Origin: an uncultured Campylobacter sp.
Lineage (GTDB): Bacteria; Campylobacterota; Campylobacteria; Campylobacterales; Campylobacteraceae
DNA: 64,000 bases
NCBI RefSeq assembly: GCF_937959485.1
Contig: NZ_CALGPY010000007.1
Location: 1-64,000, forward strand
Direction of reading: 5' to 3'
The position numbers were made by a program, and so were the translations under genes. A model generated the notes under the pieces. It searched no databases. It had not been told where the DNA came from and saw nothing but the letters and a program-made list of their open reading frames with translations. This document shows, one piece after another, positions 33,690-41,624 of the stretch (the stretch's first letter is position 1; each line of letters begins with the position of its first letter).

Positions 33690-34910
33690 CTATTTCAAGT
33701 CTGATTTTATTTTTTTATTAAATATATAAAAAAAGCATATCTCAAGTTGTAGTAAAGATACAAATCTAATAAATAATTCTACACATATCTGCATATATCG
33801 ACCATAATGCATAGTGTACCTTTTTAAAGATTCTTTGCCAGATTTATATTCCAAAACATCATTGTCGATCATTTTAATATTCCCATGATGAGAGGCATTT
33901 CTCAATTTATTTGTCAAAAAATCATCAAAAAAAATAAACATTTCCGTATTTTTAAAGTTTTCGGTTTTTTTTGACTTATCGAGCCCACAATACTTTGACA
34001 AGGTCAAATTACAAAATTCATCAAATCGCCTTCCTTTATGTATGTTATGCAAAAGAGAAATAAAAATTATATTTGAAGTATAGGCTTCATATAAATTTCC
34101 ATAAAACATCTTAGTTCTATGGAAATTATGATTTGCTATATTTATATCAAGATTTATATCAAGCTTATGGTTTGTATACATTAAAAAAGGTCTAAAATCA
34201 TTGTATAAGTCGAAAAAGTCACTATATATATTAAAAAACTTTTCCATATGATCTACCATCAAATTATCTCTGTAGTATTCCATTAGTTTTAAAAACTCTT
34301 TTCTTTTACTCTTTTTACTTTTATACTCTTGTACTAGTTTTTCGGCAATTTTATTATATTTCAAACATTCAGGCGCTAGCACTGTATTATTAAAGTCAAA
34401 AAGTATATCCTCAAAACCACAAACACCTTCTATGGTTATACTTTCATATTTTTTTAATACATCTTCAATAAAATTATTATTATTGTTATTCTTCATCTGC
34501 CATGCTTGCTTAACAATTCTCCAATTTTTTTCTAAAAAAGTAAAGTTAGCCACTAATACCCCCTCGGCAGAACCAGAATATGAAAATCTTTTCTCTAATA
34601 TTTTATTTAACTCTAATACGCTATAAAAAAAACCATCTTTTTTTGTAGATAAAAAATCTTGATGAAAATTTTTTATTAAATACTTTTTATTATCATCTGG
34701 GAATAAACTATCTTGAAAATCACTATAGGAGCAATTTTCTAGGTAATCTATAATTGCTTGCGGGGGTTTAGCTGTTATGGAAAATTTTATATCAGATGAA
34801 CATTGATCACATTTAAATTCACACTCTTGATACTCTGTATACCCCATACCAAAGCGTACTAAAATATTTCTACCACAAGTATTACACTTAATTTTATATC
34901 TAAAAGTCAT
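33690..34910 (-). CDS. AT-rich protein of unknown function; zinc-ribbon-like start and HEPN-like motif
   Basis: 406 residues starting at 34910 (AAGGAA 7 bases upstream; a -10 box at 34932-34937 would exclude the longer start at 34952). The N-terminus MTFRYKIKCNTCGRNILVRF with a later KCDQCSSD forms two CxxC pairs, a probable zinc ribbon. The rest is helical and rich in Asn, Lys and Phe. Near residue 350, TNKLRNASHHGNIKMI contains R-x4-H, the pattern of HEPN-type domains found in many RNases of defence and toxin systems. The DNA is far more AT rich than its neighbours, on the opposite strand, suggesting recent transfer. The family is not identified. Confidence 0.72.
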   Translation of the reverse strand: MTFRYKIKCNTCGRNILVRFGMGYTEYQECEFKCDQCSSDIKFSITAKPPQAIIDYLENCSYSDFQDSLFPDDNKKYLIKNFHQDFLSTKKDGFFYSVLELNKILEKRFSYSGSAEGVLVANFTFLEKNWRIVKQAWQMKNNNNNNFIEDVLKKYESITIEGVCGFEDILFDFNNTVLAPECLKYNKIAEKLVQEYKSKKSKRKEFLKLMEYYRDNLMVDHMEKFFNIYSDFFDLYNDFRPFLMYTNHKLDINLDINIANHNFHRTKMFYGNLYEAYTSNIIFISLLHNIHKGRRFDEFCNLTLSKYCGLDKSKKTENFKNTEMFIFFDDFLTNKLRNASHHGNIKMIDNDVLEYKSGKESLKRYTMHYGRYMQICVELFIRFVSLLQLEICFFYIFNKKIKSDLK

Positions 34911-34931
34911 TACAAATTCCTTAATTTCTAT

Positions 34932-34937
34932 ACTATA
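34932..34937 (-). promoter_or_regulatory. -10 box for the AT-rich minus-strand gene
   Basis: On the minus strand the sequence reads TTGAGAATTTGTATAGTATAG; TATAGT lies 21 bases before the ATG at 34910. It supports the shorter start. Confidence 0.45.
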
Positions 34938-35030
34938 CAAATTCTCAATCATATGGGTTTGTAAAATAAAAAATCGTATTTTACATAGTTTTCGTCTTTA
35001 AAGTCTTTAAATTCCATATCTTTCTTTCAT

Positions 35031-35066
35031 AAAATACCGTTTCAAATTTTTCCAAAACGGTATTTT
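35031..35066. terminator. AT-rich perfect hairpin
   Basis: AAAATACCGTTT (35031-35042) and AAACGGTATTTT (35055-35066) are 12-bp perfect inverted arms. On the minus strand it lies downstream of the response-regulator/NrdD remnant and could end that transcript; A and T runs flank both sides, so it could work in either direction. It also marks the border between AT-rich and normal DNA. Confidence 0.45.
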
Positions 35067-35142
35067 ATCATCTTATGGGATTTATTCTTATTAATCTAAA
35101 ATAATTTAATCAGGAATTTGCCGTCTTAAACTCCGCCAAAAG

Positions 35143-35477
35143 CTACTCGTCGCATTTTGGGCAGTATTCGTGCTCGCCGCTGATGTAACCGTGTTTGGCG
35201 CAGACGCTAAAAGCAGGCGTTATCGTGATATATGGCAGCTTATAGTTGTTTACCACACCGCGCACGAGGTCCTTGCAGGCTTCTACCGAGCTGATCGCTC
35301 TTTCATATACAGGTGCAGCACCGTGCCGCCCGTATAGGAGCTTTGCAGTTCATCTTGCAGATCGAGTGCCTCGTCGTAGCTTTTACTGCCGCTTACCTCG
35401 TGCCCCGCGCCGCGCATGTAGGTGCACATCATGTCTAGCAGCATCCCCTCGTCCTCGACGATCAAAACTCTTGCCAT
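35143..35477 (-). pseudogene. Chimera of a response-regulator start and the NrdD C-terminus
   Basis: With a strong GAGGAGG upstream, the minus strand encodes a receiver-domain start (MARVLIVEDEGMLLDMM, acidic pocket EDE) up to SYDEALDL. From there it becomes the tail of anaerobic ribonucleotide reductase NrdD: LQDELQSSYTGGTVLHLYMK. A one-base loss after KER shifts the frame and stops at SAR; in the next frame NrdD continues ISSVEACKDLVRGVVNNYKL, YITITPAFSVCAKHGYISGE and ends CPKCDE, with the zinc-binding Cys pairs. Both parent genes are lost here, and only a 64-residue peptide could be made. Confidence 0.85.
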
Positions 35478-35837
35478 GGCCCGCCTCCTCGCGTAGAATT
35501 TTTGAAATTATACCCTGTGAAATTCCACGTAAAAATTTAATTGCAAAATTTCAGGGCAAATTTTATCGTGGCTAAAACGGCACGTCTTGGCTCTAAGGCA
35601 CGCTTCGTAAATTTAGATTGCTCGCCTGGTAATTAATTTACGCAGTGCGCCAAGCGGCGCAAGAGGCTAAAATTTTACGCCGCGGAATTTTAAAATTTAT
35701 AGGCAAAACGCCGGAGCTTTAAAATTTCGCCGCGCAGAATTTCAAAACCTCGCCTGCACCGATAAAATTTTGTGAAATTTCATCGACTCGCATAAGCTTC
35801 AAAGCTAAATTTTAAAATTTCTACGCCGCGATTTGTT
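35478..35837. repeat. Spacer with AAATTT-core repeats
   Basis: Cores such as AAAATTTTACGCCGCGG, AATTTTAAAATTTATAGG and AAATTTTGTGAAATTTCATCG recur from about 35640. No gene seen. Confidence 0.55.
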
Positions 35838-35869
35838 AAAACAAAATTCCGCGCAAATGCTGCGCGGAA
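35838..35869 (-). terminator. Rho-independent terminator after the DUF1104-like gene
   Basis: On the minus strand TTCCGCGCA pairs with TGCGCGGAA around GCATT and is followed by TTTTGTTTT. It lies 22 bases after the stop of the gene at 35891-36424. Confidence 0.8.
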
Positions 35870-35890
35870 CTAAATAGCTTGCGCGGGCGG

Positions 35891-36424
35891 CTATTGCTGC
35901 GTCATAGGACACGGAGCGGCGCCCGCGTTTTGATTGCACGGCATCGCGTCTCTCGGAGGCATTGCTCGCCCCGCGTCTCCGCCCATTCCTTTAGGCGGCA
36001 TATGACCGCACTCTCCTGGAGCTGCCTGCGATCTGTGCGGACCGAACCCGCGAGCAGGCCTTTTAAATTTGCCGAAATTGCCGCGATCTTTAAGCTCGAT
36101 ATCCAGCCTATCCGCCTGCTCGACGCTTAGCTTGCCCGCCTGGGCGTTATAGTTTTTTCTAAACTCGTCTAGGAATTTCTCGCGATCCTCGACGCTCATA
36201 GCGTCCAGTTTCTTTTTAAACTCCGTCTTAAATCCGCGCTTAAGATCCCTTGCCTGCGCTCTTAACTCGCCTGCGCGCTTATCGATCTCAAACGCCGCTT
36301 CGCTTAGGCTCTTGGCGTCCGCGCTAGCGACTGCGGCATTGATCTGCTCGGGAGTACTATTTTGAAAATCTGCGGCGAACAGCACGCCCGCGACTAAAAC
36401 GCTTGCTAAAACAATCTTTTTCAT
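35891..36424 (-). CDS. DUF1104-like periplasmic protein with Met/Gly/Pro-rich tail
   Basis: Signal peptide MKKIVLASVLVAGVLFAADF, then a helical charged domain (about 22-130) with EIDKRAGELRAQARDLKRGF and KLDAMSVEDREKFLDEFRKN, resembling the DUF1104 family common in Campylobacter. The C-terminal tail (about 135-177) is low complexity with repeated PP, Met, Cys and His (HMPPKGMGG, AMPPRDAMPC) and may bind metal. ATG at 36424 is chosen because AAAGGAGAG precedes it; an upstream in-frame extension adds 26 Phe-rich residues before the signal peptide and is not credible. Confidence 0.75.
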   Translation of the reverse strand: MKKIVLASVLVAGVLFAADFQNSTPEQINAAVASADAKSLSEAAFEIDKRAGELRAQARDLKRGFKTEFKKKLDAMSVEDREKFLDEFRKNYNAQAGKLSVEQADRLDIELKDRGNFGKFKRPARGFGPHRSQAAPGECGHMPPKGMGGDAGRAMPPRDAMPCNQNAGAAPCPMTQQ

Positions 36425-36785
36425 TCTCTCTCCTTTGTGAAAGTTAGCGTGATTGTAGAAAAAAGTCGTGAAGAAAAAGTTAAATGAAGCCCGCGCTGCC
36501 AAAATAGCTCGGCGCTGTAAATTTAGAGTGTTGATTTAAATTTGAAAAATTTTGCGATGCTGTTGCGGCAAAAACAGGGCGTAATGCGCGCAAACGGAGT
36601 TAAATTTTAAAATTTTAAGCGGGAGGGGGTGCTGCGCGGCGCGCAAATTTAATACAAAATTTCGCGCTGCATAGATTGCATTAAAAGCCCGCCGCGTGTA
36701 AATTTAACGGCAAAGCGGGTGTGTCTCGGCGCTGCGGACGGCGAAATTTCATCGCGTAAATTTAACCGCAGGGCTGCTAAATTTA
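36425..36785. repeat. Spacer with AAATTT-core repeats
   Basis: TAAATTTTAAAATTTTAAGCGGGAGGGGG, CGTGTAAATTTAACGG and CGCGTAAATTTAACCGC are examples. No gene seen in this stretch. Confidence 0.5.
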
Positions 36786-36789
36786 GAAA

Positions 36790-36816
36790 TTGCGGATGAT
36801 TAAATTTCATCCGCAA
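36790..36816 (-). terminator. Terminator hairpin after sodC
   Basis: TTGCGGATGA (36790-36799) and TCATCCGCAA (36807-36816) form a perfect 10-bp stem with a 7-base loop. On the minus strand it starts 7 bases after the sodC stop and is followed by TTTCTAAATTT. Confidence 0.65.
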
Positions 36817-36822
36817 CGAAGC

Positions 36823-37368
36823 CTATTTTATGACGCCGCAGACCATTCTAGCGCCGCCGCCGCCGAGTGGCTTCGGATGGTCGCTGTGGTTATCGCCGCC
36901 TACGTGAACCATTAGCGAGTGGCCCTTTAGCTCATCTAGGCTCTTGATCTTCGGAGCCAGCACCGGATAGACCGCATTGCCCTCAGCATCCACGAAAAGC
37001 GCAGGCAGATCGCCCTTGTGGCCGCTATCATCCCAAGCAAACGAGTGCTTTTTGGTATCGCTCGGATCCCAATGGCCGCCAGCTTTCATGCCTAAGCCCT
37101 TCTCGGTCGCGCCACAGTCGGCGTTTTGATGTACGTGAAAGCCGTGCACGCCGCTAGTAAGACCCTTTAAATTCGGGAAAAACGCCACGCCGTAGTTTGT
37201 CTCGACCGCTACGACCTCGCCGACGGCTACATTACCTTTCTCGCCTAGCTGCTCCATCGCGATGACAAGGTGCTTGCCGGTCTTAGGGTCGAAATTTTGC
37301 ATATCGCCGTGCTCGTGAGCGATCAAGGCGCTTGCGACTAAAATTGATGAAATTAGAAATTTCTTCAT
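36823..37368 (-). CDS. sodC: Superoxide dismutase [Cu-Zn]
   Basis: Periplasmic copper/zinc superoxide dismutase. Signal peptide MKKFLISSILVASALIAHEH. Metal ligands are seen in GVHGFHVHQNADCG (about 80-93), MKAGGHWDPSDTKKHS (His and Asp zinc ligands), HKGDLPALFVDAEG (catalytic-loop Asp) and LMVHVGGDNHSDHPKPLGGGGARMVCGVI at the C-terminus (in parts), including both disulfide cysteines. 181 residues. The ATG at 37368 is preferred over an upstream in-frame ATG because AAAGGA sits ahead of it and it gives the signal peptide. Confidence 0.95.
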   Translation of the reverse strand: MKKFLISSILVASALIAHEHGDMQNFDPKTGKHLVIAMEQLGEKGNVAVGEVVAVETNYGVAFFPNLKGLTSGVHGFHVHQNADCGATEKGLGMKAGGHWDPSDTKKHSFAWDDSGHKGDLPALFVDAEGNAVYPVLAPKIKSLDELKGHSLMVHVGGDNHSDHPKPLGGGGARMVCGVIK

Positions 37369-37433
37369 GATAAATCCTTTAAAATGAAATGCGAGTGCAA
37401 TTTTATCCAAAAATACTTAAAAAATAATTTTTC

Positions 37434-38102
37434 TTATTTAGATAAATTTTGCTTTTTATCTAAAAGACTTATCGCGAAGAATAAGATCAAGCTGAAAATT
37501 ACGAGCAAAACGCTTAAAATCAGCGCTCGCTCGTTCTCTCCGTCATACACGGCACCCATGATCGCAAGGCTTAGCGTGTCGGTTTTGCCCACGATATTTC
37601 CGCCTAGCATCAGCGTGATGCCCACTTCACCAAGCCCGCGCGAGAGCGCTAAAATGAGCGCGGAGCCGAGCGTTTTAAGCGAGCTTGGAAGGATGACGAG
37701 GAGGAAAATTTGAGCTCTGTTTTTGCCCAAAATTTGCGCGGCTTCGATTAGGCTCTTCGGAAATAGCTCAAAGCTCGCGCATACCGGCTTTACAAACAGC
37801 GGTAGCCCGACCAAAAATGCGGCGATTACTAATGAAGAAAAGTTAAAAACGATGTCTAAATTTAATGCAGAGCCGATAAATCCGCTCTTTCCAAAAACAT
37901 AAAGCAGCAAAAATCCCGTCGCGATCGGCGGGAAAATGAGCGGAAAAATCACTAAAATTTCGACGATCTTTTTAAATTTGGCTTTGCTGAAAGCTAAAAA
38001 ATACGCAATTGCTAGCCCTGCCGTAATCAGCAGCAAAAAGCTGCAAAACAGGGCTTTGACGCTTAAAAGCAAAGGATGCGTGATCCAAGCGATGTCGCTC
38101 AT
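37434..38102 (-). CDS. modB: Molybdate ABC transporter permease ModB
   Basis: Inner-membrane permease, 222 residues, five to six membrane segments (for example ALFCSFLLLITAGLAIAYFL, FPLIFPPIATGFLLLYVFG, LILFFAISLL). The ABC-coupling EAA-like loop reads EAAQILGKNRAQIFLLVILP (about 140-159), and ALSRGLGEVGITLMLGGNI is typical of ModB. It overlaps the modA remnant by 4 bases. No ATPase gene modC follows; the next gene is sodC, so the transporter lacks its usual partner at this place. Confidence 0.9.
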   Translation of the reverse strand: MSDIAWITHPLLLSVKALFCSFLLLITAGLAIAYFLAFSKAKFKKIVEILVIFPLIFPPIATGFLLLYVFGKSGFIGSALNLDIVFNFSSLVIAAFLVGLPLFVKPVCASFELFPKSLIEAAQILGKNRAQIFLLVILPSSLKTLGSALILALSRGLGEVGITLMLGGNIVGKTDTLSLAIMGAVYDGENERALILSVLLVIFSLILFFAISLLDKKQNLSK

Positions 38103-38802
38103 TTAAGACCGAATTTTGAAAAAATCTCTTTTGAGCGGTCCGATTTAAACTCCTCCATTACCTTTTCGCAAAGCGCCTGCTCGCCGCACGCGCTAAGCCT
38201 TGCGATGCCGATGAATGCGGGGCTGTAGAGGCTCTCGTCGATGTAGATGATCGAGCCGAACTCATCTTTTTTGGCGACCGCCTCGGTGCTGTTGATAAAG
38301 CCTGCTTGCACCTCGCCGTTGATGACGTATGCGACTACTTGCGGCACGCCCGCGACGGCTAAAATTTTATCTTTTACCCCATCCATCTTGGCGTTTTGCA
38401 AAAACTCATTCGTCCTGATACCGTAAATCGCCTTTTTAGGATCTGGCATGGCGATCTTATCGAATTTTGCGATTTCCGATACGTCGTTTATTTTGATATT
38501 TTTCGGCGTCACCAAAACGAGCGTGCCGCGCCCGATACGTTCAAATTTAGTGATATTTAGATCGCTTTTTTTTTCAAAAACGCCTCGTCGCCCACGATGA
38601 ATGAAATTTTATTCTCGCGCGACTGAATGACGAGCTGGCCGAGGTTGGCAAACGATCCCACCACGTCCATGCCTTCTTTTTTCAAATTTTCGATCACGGC
38701 CGAGACGGGCTTTTTGTATCCGCCGCCGGCCGCGATTATCAGCTGATCCGCGCAGAACGAAACGCTTGCCGCAAGCGCCAAAATAAATGCAATTTTTTTC
38801 AT
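38099..38802 (-). pseudogene. modA: Molybdate-binding protein gene modA, frameshifted at an A9 run
   Basis: The first part (38557-38802) has a signal peptide (MKKIAFILALAASVSFCADQ) and AAGGGYKKPVSAVIENLKKE up to GDEAFLKKKAI and a stop. The second part continues in another frame as SDLNITKFERIGRGTLVLVT, then PKNIKINDVSEIAKFDKIAM to the end at 38099. The break is at nine A on the coding strand (nine T at 38566-38574 here): one A more (or two fewer) restores one frame of normal ModA length. Possibilities are a true mutation, phase variation, transcriptional slippage or a sequencing error. Confidence 0.85.
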
Positions 38803-38918
38803 GAAAATCCTTTTTTTAAAATTTTAAGAATTCTACAAAATATACTCTTATTTATTAATAAATTGCGTTTTTTATGCCCTATTTTAGACTTTTGCGCCTT
38901 AAATTTAAAATTTAATAT

Positions 38919-39770
38919 TTATATAAATTCTATCTTTCCACTAAGATCGCACACGCCTTGATTCCAAACCGCCGAGCTTACGAGCACGTCCGCGCCGGTA
39001 GCTGCAAACTCTGCGCAGTTATTTTTATTTATACCGCCAGCGGCGCAAATTTTAATCTGCGGCGCCGCTTCATCTCGCCTCAAAACGCAGGCTCTAAGCT
39101 CGCCCGGGCTCATCTTATCGCACATTATCACATCGGGTGCGTAGCTTAAAAGTTCGCTAAATTCGCGCTCGCTTGCCACTTCGATCATTATCTTTCGCTC
39201 GGGCGCGCGCTCTTTAAATTTAGCGATCTGCGCGCAAAACTCGCTAAAGCTCGCAAACGCGCGAATGTGATTTGAAAAAAACAGGATGCTGTCGTGCAAC
39301 CCTAGGCGGTGCATCGTCCCGCCGCCCGCGATCAGCGCATTTACGCAAAGCTCCTTCGCAAAAGGAAAGCTCTTGCGCGTCGCACCCAGCACGCAGCGCG
39401 GATTCGCCTCTTGCATCAGTGCAACCATCTCGTGCGCGTAAGTAGAAATTTTGCAGGAGTACTCAAACACGATCTGAACGATCTTCCAAGCCTTATGCAA
39501 ACTCTCGAAGCTCCCCTGCGCGCTAAAAATTTCTTCTCCCGCGCAAAATGCGCTTCCCTCGCGCGCTAGATGCTGCGTCTCGCAACCAAAGCGCGCCGCT
39601 ACTTCGCGCGCGATCTGCCCGCCGCTAAAGATCAGATCCTGCCTCGTTACGATCGAAAGTCTTGCGGGCGCGTTTAGATCCACGGAGTCTTGCAAAAGCT
39701 CGGTCGTAAGGTCCAAAAACGCACCGTCGCTAGCGATTAGATCGTCGATTTTACTCTGCGAAATAAACAT
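38919..39770 (-). CDS. modD: ModD (quinolinate phosphoribosyltransferase-like, molybdenum-associated)
   Basis: 283 residues with the NadC fold: an N-terminal alpha/beta part (ARLSIVTRQDLIFSGG), the phosphoribosyl-binding core VLGATRKSFPFAKELCVNAL and GGGTMHRLGLHDSILFFSNH, and barrel-end CAAGGINKNNCAEFAATGAD. ModD is the NadC paralogue found in molybdate-transport operons; its exact reaction is unsettled. The place next to modA, and the typical ModD opening with the TELLQDSVDL-type segment, favour ModD over NadC. It starts 2 bases after the nitroreductase stop, so the two are one transcript. Confidence 0.82.
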   Translation of the reverse strand: MFISQSKIDDLIASDGAFLDLTTELLQDSVDLNAPARLSIVTRQDLIFSGGQIAREVAARFGCETQHLAREGSAFCAGEEIFSAQGSFESLHKAWKIVQIVFEYSCKISTYAHEMVALMQEANPRCVLGATRKSFPFAKELCVNALIAGGGTMHRLGLHDSILFFSNHIRAFASFSEFCAQIAKFKERAPERKIMIEVASEREFSELLSYAPDVIMCDKMSPGELRACVLRRDEAAPQIKICAAGGINKNNCAEFAATGADVLVSSAVWNQGVCDLSGKIEFI

Positions 39771-39772
39771 AT

Positions 39773-40270
39773 CTAGCCTACGAAGTGAATTTTAGCGGGC
39801 TCAAAGCGCGAGTGCGCCTTTGTGACGCGAGACGGAAAGCCCAAAGGCATAATGCAAAACGCCTCCAAATGCCCAGGCAGATCCAAAATTTCTCTTACGC
39901 GCTCCATCGCGTAAATATCGGGCGCTACGCCCAGCCACGTGGTGCCAAGCCCTAAATGATGCGCCGCCAGCCAAAGATTTTCTGCCGCACAAGCGCAGTC
40001 GTAGCGAGCGTAGGGTTGGAATTTTAAGCCGCTTTTGCGCGTGCAGACCACGATCGCAAGCGGCGCATCTTTCGTGCAGCCGCCGTAGGTGCCGACGCTG
40101 CTAAGTAGCGTAAGCGTGGTGCGGTCGCGTACTACGTAAAACTCCCATGAGCGCTGGTTGCCCGCGCTAGGGGCTTGCATCGCGGCTTTTAGCACGAGCT
40201 CAATCTGATCGTCGCTCGGCATTTTCTCGGTAAAGTTTCGCACGCTCGTGCGTGTAAAAATTTCATTCAT
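39773..40270 (-). CDS. Nitroreductase-family FMN protein
   Basis: 165-residue flavoprotein of the nitroreductase fold. The N-terminal FMN-binding element is FTRTSVRNFTEKMPSDDQIE, followed by AAMQAPSAGNQRSWEFYVV (about 29-47), the family core DCACAAENLWLAAHHLGLGT (about 90) and the closing FCIMPLGFPSR. The substrate is unknown; members reduce nitro compounds or quinones. GGAGC before the start. First gene of a probable nitroreductase-modD pair. Confidence 0.88.
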   Translation of the reverse strand: MNEIFTRTSVRNFTEKMPSDDQIELVLKAAMQAPSAGNQRSWEFYVVRDRTTLTLLSSVGTYGGCTKDAPLAIVVCTRKSGLKFQPYARYDCACAAENLWLAAHHLGLGTTWLGVAPDIYAMERVREILDLPGHLEAFCIMPLGFPSRVTKAHSRFEPAKIHFVG

Positions 40271-40950
40271 CGCTGCTCCTTTAAATTAAATTTCTAAATT
40301 CCGCTTTTTGCGAGCGGTAAAAAATGGAATTTAGAAGTAGGCTTGCCGCTGCGTTTGCTTGAGCCCTGCTTACACTTTACGCTTATTTAGGCGCTACGCG
40401 GCGGCTGATGCACGCTAATTTGGTTTTGCTTGCCTGAGCGCGCCTCTTTTTGCATCGGAGAGCACGCGAAACTGCGATAAAATTTTACCGCGCTACTATG
40501 AAAATCCGCCGCAAAGAACATTTGCGTAAACTTGGCTTGCTTAAATTTCGCTCACGAGCAAGCTCGTGACCCGCCTATTTAAATTTTTAATCCTAGACCG
40601 CTATTTGGCGCCCGCTAAAACGGCGCACCGCATACTATAGATATGCACGCGTAGCTTGTGTGATCTTTAAATTTTATCTCTCGCCGAGCCTGCGCTGAGC
40701 TTTGCGGATAAAATTTTATCCTTCGCTGCAAATTAAATTTCACATTCGCGCCGAGGAAATTTTGTCTTCGTCGTCCGGTAAAATTCCGCTTTCGCCGCTT
40801 TTGAATTTTAACCGCATCGCGCGCCGCAAAGCACCAGCTAGCCGTACCGCATGCAAAGCGCGCTCGGATCGTAAGCTCAAAATATCTAAAATTTAACCGC
40901 TAAACACGATCAGGCAGATCCACACTCCGAAACGCTATAAAATTTTAAGC
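40271..40950. repeat. Spacer with AAATTT-core repeats
   Basis: About 690 bases between genes with no supported gene. Cores such as AAATTTTATCTCTCGCCGAG, AAATTTTATCCTTCGC, AAATTTCACATTCGC and AAATTTTAACCGC lie at 20-40-base spacing, especially from 40660 to 40900. Confidence 0.6.
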
Positions 40951-40958
40951 GTTTAAAT

Positions 40959-41624
40959 TTATCGCTCGCCTATCAGCCTGCGCACGACGTAGCTTGCGAT
41001 GAAAAGCCCGAAGCTCGCAGTCACGCCCATGAAGCTACCCATCGATTTGACGCGCGGCGGCTCGCTCGAGCAGACGACGTCAAAATCGCCCGCAAAGCCG
41101 CGCTTTCGCAGCTCAGATCTGATCTTGCGCGCGAGCGGATCGCCTTGCGTCCGCCAGATTGAGCGGATTTCGATTTTAGCGGGATCGAGCCTCTTTGCGC
41201 CGCCCATCGAGCTTACGAAGCCCGCGCCCGCCTCGCTGCAGCGCAGCGCAAGCGCGATCTTGGCGCCCACGTCGTCGATCGCATCGATTACGAAATCAAA
41301 TTGCGCCAGATCAAATTCCGACAAAAATTCCTCATCGATCCTAGCGGCGATCGGCGTCACGCCTTTAAATTTGCGCGCAAAAACCTCGCATTTTAGCTCG
41401 CCTACGTGCTCGCTTCCAAGCTGGCGGTTTTGATTGGTGATCTCGAAGCGATCGCAATCGATCGCGCTTAAACCTACCGCGCCGCTGCGGTACAGCGCCT
41501 CTATCGCCGCTCCGCCCACGCCGCCGCAGCCGCAGATTAAAATTTTAGCGCTTTGCAGCCTTGCAAAATCCTCGCCAAAAAGCAGGCGCGAGCGCGAAAA
41601 GCGGTCTATTACGACCTCACTCAT
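40959..41624 (-). CDS. tcdA: tRNA threonylcarbamoyladenosine dehydratase-like (TcdA/ThiF family)
   Basis: E1-like ATP-binding protein that, in E. coli, cyclises t6A37 in tRNA. Seen: RFSRSRLLFGEDFARLQSAK start, ILICGCGGVGGAAIEAL (nucleotide site, about 28-44), AIDCDRFEITNQNRQLG (Asp and Arg of adenylation), DAIDDVGAKIALA, and VVCSSEPPR with GSFMGVTASFGL near the C-terminus. 221 residues, somewhat short but complete for the group. Other ThiF/MoeB family roles cannot be excluded. It overlaps surE by 8 bases. Confidence 0.85.
   Translation of the reverse strand: MSEVVIDRFSRSRLLFGEDFARLQSAKILICGCGGVGGAAIEALYRSGAVGLSAIDCDRFEITNQNRQLGSEHVGELKCEVFARKFKGVTPIAARIDEEFLSEFDLAQFDFVIDAIDDVGAKIALALRCSEAGAGFVSSMGGAKRLDPAKIEIRSIWRTQGDPLARKIRSELRKRGFAGDFDVVCSSEPPRVKSMGSFMGVTASFGLFIASYVVRRLIGER

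Noticed and set aside
34911..34952. Longer start for the AT-rich minus-strand gene at 34952
   Set aside because: A -10 box lies inside the extension and AAGGAA precedes the ATG at 34910.
38919..39770. Calling this gene nadC
   Set aside because: The fold is shared, but the molybdate-operon setting favours ModD; a true nadC would be expected with nadA/nadB.
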